Of a DNA stretch of 64,000 bases, positions 8,841 through 18,751 are shown piece after piece. A program made the position numbers and the translations under genes. The stretch comes from Rosa chinensis (Eukaryota; Streptophyta; Magnoliopsida; Rosales; Rosaceae): positions 13,329,001 to 13,393,000 of the forward strand of contig NC_037094.1 in NCBI RefSeq assembly GCF_002994745.2, in the 5' to 3' direction. The number at the start of each line of letters is the position of its first letter. Positions within the stretch are counted from its first letter, which is position 1. The notes beneath the pieces are model-generated. The model did no database searches. It was given only the letters and a program-made list of their open reading frames with translations, and was not told the origin of the DNA.

Positions 8841-9057
8841 TGTTTCAGAGAAACTGAAGAGTGAATTGGTGAGTCTTCTTCTCATATTGAGGGGGTTTAT
8901 ATAGGGTTACAAAGTAGTGTAAATTTGCCCTACATACATTAGTATATTTGCTACACAATTTCTCTACCTCTCAATGTGCATTCCATACAAACCACACATT
9001 CTCCACTTCTTAAGTGCATACTCCATGATATAGACATTTTACCTATTTACTACAACA
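8841..9057 (-). repeat. 5' LTR of the copia element (in element sense)
   Basis: This is a 217-bp direct repeat, apparently identical to 1806-2022, with TG..CA ends, followed by GGAAC at 9058-9062. In element sense it provides the promoter. Confidence 0.96.
8896..8903 (-). promoter_or_regulatory. TATA box in the 5' LTR
   Basis: The minus strand reads CCTATATAAACC around this site. Transcription would be expected to start about 25-35 bp further along the minus strand, near 8863-8872, inside the LTR. A sense ATG at 8885 lies between TATA and the expected start, so it would not be transcribed. Confidence 0.7.
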
Positions 9058-9062
9058 GGAAC

Positions 9063-10350
9063 AACAAATATAAAGGTTAAAATTTGGCTCAATAATTTGA
9101 CCCTCCTGTGGCCCACTATGCTGGTTAGGAGGTGATTTGATTAGAATGATGAAGTGAAATGTATTGTCGCATTGACTTCGGCTTATTGGCTAGATATGCT
9201 TGGCTTTGAGTATTGACACTTCATTTATCCAAACTCATCAATGTAGTGCATTATGAAACAAAATTATTGGTTTTAAAGGTAAAAGAAAATGGTAATGATT
9301 CTTATGGAGGATGATTCATTTGTGCCAAAAATGAATTGTATTGGAAATTATATTTTCTAATTTTTTGTTGTTATTCTGTTAGACATAGGCAAATGCCTTC
9401 TGTTGGATGTAGGAGAATGTCGGACTGTTCTTCTATTGGTTTATAGGCTTAATTAGGCTCAGTTAATAAGAACACGACACGTGACAAAAGTAAGCGTAAT
9501 TTAGAAGTGAAGACAGAGCTACCTAAGTTTTGACGTCGTGTGTCGTGTTCTTATTAATTGTTTTTGTCAATCCAATTGTTGGAGATCAATCACCAATCTG
9601 TAACAGAAATAATGTATAGGGTTAAGAGATCATTAACTGACGTTATGTTTGCAATAATGTTTATTCTTGTATAATTGAAAAAAATAAACATATGGTGGTT
9701 AGTACTTGCCCTACCCAAAGATTCATTTGGTTGTTAGCGGAGGTGTCTCAAAGTATTTGATTGCATGAATTTCATCTAGCCAACATGTTTCACTAACTTT
9801 AGAAAAGCTAAATATGTTGGAGAAGTTTCCTTTTACAGTATATTGTATCAAACTAAGGGTTTTTTGAACTCTTATTTATGTATTTAGTGATTATAAATTC
9901 GTAACGGTTCAAAATAGGAGCACCACTAACTAACAATAGGTACATTAGATCTATTTCTTTAAGAACAAATAAAGTCATGTCATGTCATATCTTTTTAGTG
10001 AAAAATTACAAGAACATAAATTTTCAAGTGTTACTGTTTTCAGGGCCAGCCCTGAGAGCTGCTGTCTCAGGCCACTGGTTCTGGGGGGCTCGAAGAATTG
10101 AGTTCTGCATATATGTTATATGACTATATTATTTAGTTTTTTGCTCTTATAAACGCATAGAAGCATGTTGCTCCGGTGGAAGCGCTATTATTTTGCTTCT
10201 CCCCAACCAAAGTTTGAACTCGCTCCCCCTTTCATTTCTTTTTGCCTTTTCAATCAGTTAATTCAATTTTTCTTGGGCCCAGTTCGAACCTTGCTTCCTC
10301 TTTTCACTCTTTTTTTTATTATTTTTGCAATCACTTAATATTTTTTTTTG
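9063..10350. other. intergenic DNA, no gene recognised
   Basis: This is AT-rich sequence with no frame of family resemblance and no terminal-repeat structure that I could support. Confidence 0.6.
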
Positions 10351-10760
10351 TTTGAAAGGTAATAATTCTATATTTATTTTTATTCAAAACGTATTATTTT
10401 ATACTGTTATTTGGTGTAAATATGTGTGTGTGTGTGTGCGCGTGCGTGTGTGTATGATGGTCACATTTCATTTTTCATCTCAGACGGTTTTCTATTTTTT
10501 TTTTTGAAAGGTAATAATTCTATATTTATTTTTATTCAAAACGTATTATTTTATACTGTTATTTGGTGTAAATATGTGTGTGCACGCGCGCGCGCTCGTG
10601 TGTATGATGGCCACATTTCATTTTTCGTCTCAGACGGTTTTCTATTTTTTTGAAAGGTAATAATTCTATATTTATTTTTATTCAAAACGTATTATTTTAT
10701 ACTGTTATTTGGTGTAAATATGTGTGTGTGTGCAACATTTCATTTTTCGTCTCAGACAGT
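10351..10760 (+). repeat. triplicated unit of about 150 bp with alternating purine-pyrimidine tracts
   Basis: Three near-identical units begin at 10351, 10503 and 10649, each starting TTTGAAAGGTAATAATTC; the third is shorter. Each contains a variable (TG)n or (CG)n tract: 10424-10456, 10573-10603 and a short one near 10721-10733. Each ends in a CTCAGACGGTTTTC-like segment. Alternating CG/TG tracts can form Z-DNA. Short open frames over the repeats are not genes. Confidence 0.9.
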
Positions 10761-11000
10761 TAGAATCTCGGCCTTGACTGTTTTGGCTCGTACTAAATTA
10801 AATTTCATGAAATTTATTAATTAAGAGTGAAATTATTTTTTGATCCTTATATATGGTTTTAGAATTACAATGTTAGGTTTTGCTTATTGCAACTCTGAAT
10901 TCATACATTCTCATTAAGATATTAAAATTACTTTAATGACTATTGGATTCGATAAGTAAGATCTCAATTAATAATTATGTTATGCTTGACTTAGGTTTAG

Positions 11001-11371
11001 TTGCACATTTTCCACGTTTATTTTATGGTTTTACATGAAATAGGTAACAAATTAACAATATTAATTAAGAAGAAACTTATTGAGAGAATCCAAGCTATAA
11101 TGGCTAGAGAGGAGGACACATCTATTTGGGGTCGGATAATTGATGACTCTATGTTCTATTTAAACCAACTACCTGGCTCTTCATTCTCCCATATATTTAG
11201 GGAGTCCAATCCTGCCGCAGATAAGCCTGCTAGACTAGCTCATTTTAGTCAAGTTAATGTTTCTTGGTCTGGCTCTATTCCTATAGAGGTCAGGGGGTTT
11301 GTTGCCTCACTTAGAGCATACAATTTACTATTAGCTAATAAAGTTTGATGTCTTTCTTCCAAAAAAAAAAA
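11001..11371 (+). pseudogene. RNase H domain relic with A-tail
   Basis: The frame to 11348 opens with TTG, not ATG. It ends in a segment typical of the C-terminus of plant RNase H-like domains (PF13456 type): SFSHIFRESNPAADK. Just after the stop, TCTTTCTTCC precedes a run of A. This fits the 3' end of a LINE-type element or of a retroposed RNase H-like gene, truncated at its 5' side. I found no target duplication. It is not a complete gene. Confidence 0.65.
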
Positions 11372-12018
11372 ATTACTGATACAATTTTATTTTCTATTAA
11401 ATAAAAAATTTACAATAAATGAGTTAAGATTTTTTTTTAACAGAATATGCTTTTCCAAAATCCTGAAATAATAATAATAACAACAAAAAATAGTGAAATA
11501 TTCACAGCCATAGAGATTTTTGTTTGGCATTGGGTCAGATATGAGAACGGTCTGTGCCGTTACATTAAAAAACAATATAATATAATACACCACCAAAAAT
11601 AAATAACAAAAATCCAAATTACTGGCTCCTTATTTTCCGAGATTCCTAAAAAATTCACAAATAAAAAAAAAACTACGAATACCAGATATTTTTTTCCCCT
11701 TCATTCTTCAAAGAAAAATAAGTAGCTTTGCAGAGAAGGAAAAAAAAAAGAAAACAAAACAAAAGGTGTGAAAGAAGTGAAAATTATCCGAATTTAGAGA
11801 AGGAAGAGGTTTTGGGAGGCAAAAAGATATTTGCTTTCCAATTCTGGCAAAAAAAAGCAAGCAAAATACCAATCCCACTCTCTCACTCTTCTTCTTCTCT
11901 TTCAGTAATTCAGTTCAAGCTTCCGGCTTTGGCTTCTCTTCTCTTCTTTAGGGTTCTTCAATCTTCACGATTGTTCAAGTTTCAGAGAATTGAATCCTCG
12001 GTCTTTTGACGGGTTCGG

Positions 12019-12371
12019 GTGAGTTCGGATGAATTCGATTGACATTTTCAAATTTCTGTTTTGATTGCCTCAAATTTTAGCAAAGAAATTTTGGCGGTGG
12101 TTTTTTGCTTGAACAAGTTAGCTTTGGTTATTACTTTTGACTTGCATTTTTTGACTAGCTAGCAAGAATTGGTGGAGTCAAGGATCTTGAAGTTTTGGTT
12201 TATGCTGGCTTTGATGATTTGTTCAGCTGAATTATGATTGGTTAATTTAAGTGTTTGTGATCAAGAATCATGTATTGGAATGTGTTATCATGATTTTGAG
12301 TTGTATGGTAGATATTGGTGTTGCTTTGGTTTGGTTTGGTTTGGTTGGTAGTTTAATTGATGTGTCTGCAG
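12019..12371 (+). other. candidate 5' UTR intron of the SPA gene
   Basis: GGTTCGG|GTGAGT at the start and TGTGTCTGCAG at the end flank 353 bp of T-rich sequence. The preceding part, about 11870-12018, is CT-rich like a plant leader, and 12372-12450 completes the leader to the ATG. It is predicted from splice consensus only. Confidence 0.6.
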
Positions 12372-12429
12372 GAGTTTAAGCACTCTCGCTCTGTACAAGC
12401 TTCCTGCGTAGAGCTTGAGAGTTGCTTGC

Positions 12430-12444
12430 ATGAGATTGGTATAG
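12430..12444 (+). promoter_or_regulatory. minimal upstream ORF before the SPA start codon
   Basis: The sequence ATG AGA TTG GTA TAG encodes MRLV and stops 6 nt before the main ATG at 12451. It lies in the predicted second leader exon, so it would be in the mRNA. Such a short uORF ending next to the start codon could lower or gate translation. Confidence 0.55.
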
Positions 12445-12450
12445 ACAAAG

Positions 12451-15400
12451 ATGGAGAATGCAGTGGGTGGGGAAGCCAACCCACCTAATTCGACCGAGGG
12501 TGCACAGCTTCAGAGCAAGCAGAGCGAGCATGCATTGAGACATGGAAATGACCACATGTTCGACTACCAAGAGATGCGTACACCGGTTGGTGACGAAGAT
12601 CATTCCCTGCGTATACCAGTTGGAAGCAATTGTCCTGAGAGCTCAAGTCAGGAGTACCCATGTCTGGATGATATTATGGCTCAGAGGCCAAATAGTGATA
12701 ATCTGGTTGAAGTTGTGGCGGAATTGACAAATACTGTAGATGGAGGCGTTTCAGGCAATTCATATGGAGGTATCCGGACAAAAATGCTTTCCAAATCAAG
12801 ATCAGAATTTTATGTTAAGTCTACATTGAAGGGTAAGGGTGTTATTTTCAAAGGTGATGGCGGTCATGTTGAATCTAAGAACCTTAACAGTACAAAGGTT
12901 ACTGGTGGTTCTAAGGCTACTTCTGATTCAATACAGAGTTTGGATGCCAAAATTGTTATGCCTTCTTCCAATGATCTGAACGCTGTGCCCAAACCACCAG
13001 CCTTGGAACATGATGAGATCAGCTTAAGAGAATGGCTGAGAATTGGACGTCCTAAAGTCAATAAAGTTGAGTGTCTGTATGTATTCAAACAAATTGCAAA
13101 TCTCGTGGATCATTTTCACTCTCAAGGAGTTGCTTTGCAAGAATTGCGCCCTTCTTTTTTTAAGGTGTCACCTTCAAATGAGGTCAAGTATGTTGGCTTA
13201 CCAATCCCAAAAGAGATTTTAGAAAGTTCTATGGATCAAGGTATCTGTCATTCAGAACATAGTCCAATGAGAAAAATGTCAGGTGAGCAAGAATTTGCTT
13301 CTGTTGGTTCCAGTGCAAAGAAGCAAAAGATCAGCCAGAACACTAGATTAGTTAGGCAATGGCCTCAGTTCCCCACTAGTTCCCGTTTCCAACGTGAAAC
13401 TAGGAATGCTAGCCACATCAACATCAATGGTCTGCAAAATAGAAGTCCTCATATGTATAATGCAGCTCAACAACACTTGACTTCAATCACTGAGCAATTG
13501 GAAGACAAGTGGTATATTAGTCCTGAAGAACTCAATGAAGGGAGCTGTACAGTTTTGTCAAATATCTACAGTCTGGGCGTTCTTTTTTTTGAGGTGCAAG
13601 AATAATAGAATTATGTTGTTGCTGACCATGATATTGCTTCCCTAAAATATTGCTTTACTAAATTGAATGAAAATTCTAATGGTTTTGGGTCTTTCCTTTC
13701 AGTTGCTGGTCCGTTTTGACTCAAATAGTGCCATTGTCTCAGCAATGTTCAATCTGCGTCATAGAATTCTTCCTCCGAATTTTCTGTCAGAATACGCTAA
13801 AGAGGCTGGATTTTGTCTTTGGTTACTTCATCCTGAACCGTCTTCACGTCCAACAACAAGGTAATGTGGAACCCGTGTCATGTGAATGTATAAGATTTTA
13901 TTTGACACTAGATATGGAGAATCTGAAGCAGTGTTCTGTGTGGCTTATCATCAGAAAAGATAGTTAATTTTTTGTTCTTACTCCATGTAGAAAGATGTAT
14001 TAGGTATCTGGTGACAAAAACATTAATTTTAAGGTTCCTTCAAGAAGTTAGTGGAACTGTTCCTTGTGTTCCTTGCAAATATTTATGTCCATGTGTGCCT
14101 ATAGAGGATCCACAAAACTACCACCCCAGGACTAATGTTTTGATTGTTATCACTTTTAAATAACAATGGAAACAAGCAGTCAGTAGATTGGGAAAGTACG
14201 TGTTTAGTAATTGTTGATTTCTTAGGTTGTTTGAACTTCAAGATCTTGAAATTGAACTTTATTCCTTCTAATGCTTTCTTGTGGATTTGTGGAACCTCTT
14301 GATTCACCATGTTTTCTTTGGATATATGAAATTAGAGTTTGATGTTATTTTCATTCTTTTAGTTCCCAATTGAAGTGTATTAGTGCTGCTTTATTGAATA
14401 TTAAATTGTTATTTGATACTTGCTGAATTTCTTTTCTAGATTTTGTAATCACTTTGACCAAATAAAAAAGGCAAATTTCAAATTCTAACTCACTTTGTAC
14501 TTTAATATACTGTTCTGAGTTTATGATTGATGCTTGCAACAGGGAAATTCTACAATCAGAAGTAGTTAATGGATTACAGGAGATGTGTGAAGAGAAAGTG
14601 GCATCATCTGTGGTCGAAGAGGATGCTGAATTGGAACTATTATCCCATTTCCTCACGTCACTGAAAGAAAAGAAGCAGAAGGATGCCTCCAAGTTGATGG
14701 CAAGCATTAGGGTTTTAGAAGCAGATGCTGAAGAAGCTGAGAGGAGGCACTATTCAAGAAATCCCGACTGGTACAAAGAGTCCCTCGGTGGATGGAAAAA
14801 CGCATGTAAAGAAGCTTCAAGATCAGAGGTGCTTTCTCCATTACCCCCTCTTCCTAGTTCAAATGAGTCAAGGTTAACGAGGAATATTGATCAGCTTGAG
14901 AGTGCTTACTTCTCTATGAGATCTATGATTCAGCCTCCTGAAGCTGATTGTAATATACGCATAGATAAAGAGTTGTTAAAATCTCGCAAGAATTGGTATT
15001 TGGAATCAGATGATGACGAAAAGAAGACTCCTACCGATCAATTGGGAGCTATCTTTGATGGTTTATGCAAGTATGATCGGTACAGTAACTTTGAAGTATG
15101 TGGAGTACTAAGAAATGGAGATTTCAACAGTAACTCAAATTTGATTTGCTCTTTGAGTTTTGATCGGGATGAGGACTACATTGCTTCTGCTGGGGTTTCA
15201 AAGAAAATAAAGATTTATGAGTTCAATGCACTTTTCAATGATTCTGTTGATATTCATTATCCATCGATCGAGATGTCAAATGAATCAAAGATTAGCTGTA
15301 TTTGCTGGAACAACTACATAAAAAACTATCTCACTTCAACTGATTATGAAGGTGTAGTGAAGGTATGTATATTTTGTGCCATATGAAGTTGGTTATTATA

Positions 15401-17427
15401 CTGGAGAAACAACTTTCAACACATTGAACTGATATCCTTGTGATATATAATTACAAGAAATAGAGATTTTATGATATTTTAAGGCTATGTCTACATGCTT
15501 GACTTGTTTTTGCACCTATATATTGTCCTACGTATTTACTATAAGCCTCCCTATTGTTGTTTAATGATTTTTCATGATTTGCTTCAGTTGTGGGATGTCA
15601 GCACTGGTCAAGAGTTTGCTCGATACAGAGGGCATGAACAAAAGGCTTGGTCCGTTGACTTCTCTCAAGTAGATCCTACAAAATTAGCCAGCGGGAGTGA
15701 TGATGGTTCTGTGAAACTCTGGAGCATTAATGAGGTATGCTCTAGCATAAATATACCAATGTTAGAAAGTTGATACTTCATGATACTGTAATTTTAGCTG
15801 AAGGATTAGTTTTTCAATATTGTTATGTTTTTCTGTTCCAATGTGTCTAACACACGAGTGATTTAAGTTCTTCAAAGTTAACAAAAAGGAATATGTTGTC
15901 ATATCATTTTGAACTGTATAAGATGACAAGTTTTACTCGTTTAATCATCAAACCTATCAAATTTACAATTGAAGAAATTTTTTCTCTGTCTCCCATACCT
16001 TTGGGAAATGAAATAGGAAATTTGTGCTGAGTTTACTAGCATACTTGAGAAATGCTCAAAAAAGCTTCGAGCACTGTTCTCAAAGGGTCTCTTTTGCAGA
16101 TCATATGAAGTGTTTGATTGGGTTTATTTATGATAGTAGCGAACCATGGTATTCATAGACTAACAGGTAATCGATCCTAATAGTTGAAGAGTTCTTAGTC
16201 AAAACTAGCCAAACTTAAAATAAAATATGAATTTCCAATTGACATCATAAACCCTACTAAACTGTTTTCATATAATCCATGTTGCTCCTTTAACAGAACT
16301 TCCAATGGGGCTTTTGATGCTCAAAATATGGCACAAAAAAAAAAAATCTAAAAATTGTATTCTAGCCAAATGATCTGCATGTCTTTCTATATTTCTGCAC
16401 TTCTTTATTGTAGTCCTGACTACTGCTTTAGATTTTGTGACTTTCTTTTGAGGTACATGTTCTTGGATTTCTTTTTTCTCAGAAAAACTGTTTAGGCACC
16501 ATCAGAAACAGAAACATTGCAAATGTATGCTGTGTACAGTTCTCTGCTCACTCCACTAATTTGCTGGCCTTTGGGTCTGCGGACTACAACACATATTGCT
16601 ACGATCTTCGTAATGCTAGAACGCCCTGGTGTGTATTGGTTGGTCACCAAAAAAGCGTAAGCTATGTCAAATTCTTGGACTCTGAGACCCTTGTTTCTGC
16701 ATCCACTGACAACACATTAAAGCTATGGGATCTCAACAAAACCATTGCCAGTGGTCCATCCACCAATGCTTGCAGCTTAACCCTCAGTGGGCATACCAAT
16801 GAGAAGGTTGGTCCTCCCACCATTTTTTTTAGGTTCTTTATGCCAGAACTTATTCTTTTTGTCTTGACATCTATATTTAGATAATACTTTCATTGACCAC
16901 ATTGTAACTATCTGACAAAGTCTTTTTCCTCTTTTTCTTGGTTGGTTCACACTTTGGATGCTTACTTCCTCAGAACTTTGTGGGCTTATCCGTTTCTAAT
17001 GGTTATATAGCTTGCGGTTCAGAAACAAATGAGGTATTCATTAATTCTCTGCTATTTGGTTCTTTTAGTAATGAACTCAAGTAGGAATGGCTTGTATAGT
17101 TGTGATCAAAGTAGAAGCTCATGACAGAAAGAGATATCTAGTCCTCAGATGCTTCGGTCACATGTGCAGTTTAATTAAATATAACATAACCAGCTTCTTT
17201 AGCATTTGTGTTGATATCTCAATTCCTTGTTCCAGGTCTATGCTTATTATAGATCTCTGCCTATGCCGATCACTTCATACAAATTTGGATCCATTGATCC
17301 TATAACCGGAAAGGAGACTGATGATATTAATGGATCATTTGTTTCAAGTGTCTGCTGGAGACAGAAATCAAACATGGTGGTTGCCGCCAATTCAAGCGGG
17401 TGCATAAAAGTGTTGCAGATTGTTTAA
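12451..17427 (+). CDS. SPA-family protein (SUPPRESSOR OF PHYA-105 type, SPA1/SPA2 clade)
   Basis: Seven coding exons are predicted: 12451-13593, 13703-13860, 14543-15362, 15588-15734, 16483-16806, 16974-17033 and 17236-17427. They join in phase to 947 residues. The protein has an N-terminal extension, a kinase-like domain from about residue 189 ([21 protein letters not shown]) that lacks the usual HRD catalytic Asp, a coiled coil near 462-505, and a WD40 propeller from about 634 to the end. The Arabidopsis SPA proteins join COP1 in a nuclear CUL4 ubiquitin ligase complex that degrades light-signalling factors in darkness. The stretch from LRHRILPP to HPEPSSRP closely matches SPA1/SPA2, and length (1,029 in Arabidopsis SPA1) favours that clade over SPA3/4. 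The exon 5 donor GTTGGT is weaker than the others. SPA1 versus SPA2 is not settled. Confidence 0.93.
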
Positions 17428-18750
17428 GGAAAAGGTAACCCTCTTGACATCAATCAAGAAGTCGCTGTTCTTTCCAAAACTTCTTAATGGCATGTGAATC
17501 TGCTAGTTTTCTTCTAGAGGCATATTCTAAGGTTGAGACTGTAAGTCCATACAACATGGAGAAACTCGAAGAACTTTTCACAGAAAGACTGAATCCTAGG
17601 ATATGTCTAATTATAGCCATCCATGTGAGATAGAAGGGTCCCCAAACAACTAACATAGTAGTGGTGCAGCATTTCTGCCTTCAAGATCAGAAGGACGACT
17701 GGCTGGTTGTGAAAATTATTGAATCTTCAAGTCTTACTGTGGTGCCAGCACAAGAACTGACCAACTTTAAACTGCTTTCCTGTCCAAATAAGCAAAGGAA
17801 GCTTGAGGACTGGTTTGTAACATTTGACTTTAAGATTTTAAAATGATAGCAGTCAGTCCATGCCGGTTACTATGGAAATCAAAATTTTGGAACAACAGTG
17901 TCGATCATCTAGTGACTGAATCTGTATATTGTGGTGCAAGTTTATGGTTCATCCCAAGCATTTATTCCTCCAAAAAAAAAAATCAGTTGTACTAATGTAC
18001 CATGCAGGAATGATGTTAGCAAGTCATATATAAGTCAGTTGTATTAAGTAACCCGTTTGTTTAGAAAACAACTACAAAGTATTTGTAACCCTTAGGATTG
18101 GTGTTGAGTTGTATTCAGTGTATAGTGTAGAACAGAGAGATCAGCTCTTGTAAATGTTCAGGGCTTAGATTTATATGATAACTATGTTTTTTGGAGACCA
18201 CACAGTGAGATGTGGATTTACCTGATTCTCATATCTTTCTGCTCAACTTTATTCAGAGCCAGGCATTATATTTCAGATTTATTTCTTTCTTTCTTTGTTA
18301 GGATTATTGTTGGTTTAACTTGCCTCTTAACTGTAGCTTAAAATAGAAGCGATCTTTCTGTATGTTGTGCGTAATTGTGCAGGACATGGCAGTTATAATC
18401 TTGTAATACTCTGCACATAAAAATTCAAAGAATCTTCTTTCCTTTTCTTCTGAAAGAGAAAAAAAAAATAGTGATAGCCCTTTTAAAAAAAAAAAGTAAT
18501 AGCAGTAAAGACCACTGGAGAACCTTTGCATAGAAGAGCAAAACTCTACCATGTTTGAAATTTACAAAAAAAGGTAAAGAAAGAGGAAAATTCACTGTCT
18601 TTTTTGGTAATCAAACTAACATATTTGTTTTAAGGGTAACAAAAAGAAATCTGTACTTGCTGTGTATATTGTGAAATTTTCATTCTGTGCTAAATGCTAT
18701 TTGAGGCCAGATGCTCTGTGGAGTTGTTTATGGTGAAACTTGAGCAAAAA
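17428..18750. other. region between convergent SPA and MLKL genes
   Basis: This holds the 3' UTR of the SPA gene on the plus strand and that of the MLKL gene on the minus strand. Short frames here (for example 17661-17846) show no family resemblance. Poly-A and poly-T runs occur near 17970 and 18460-18495. Confidence 0.6.
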
Positions 18751-18751
18751 G

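Larger units (their letters stand above)
1806..9057 (-). mobile_element. complete Ty1/copia LTR retrotransposon
   Basis: This is a 7,252-bp element in minus orientation. Two 217-bp LTRs (1806-2022 and 8841-9057) begin TG, end CA and look identical over their whole length. The element is bounded by a perfect 5-bp target duplication, GGAAC, at 1801-1805 and 9058-9062. In sense order it holds an LTR with a TATA box, a primer-site candidate, a 1.1-kb leader with two tandem-repeat arrays, gag, a 364-bp spacer, pol (protease, integrase, reverse transcriptase, RNase H), a duplicated segment, a polypurine tract and the second LTR. The order integrase before reverse transcriptase defines copia. Identical LTRs and uninterrupted frames indicate a recent insertion that may still be competent. 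I did not assign a lineage. Confidence 0.97.

Noticed and set aside
17661..17846. 61-codon frame after the SPA gene
   Set aside because: It falls in the expected 3' UTR and shows no conservation that I recognise.
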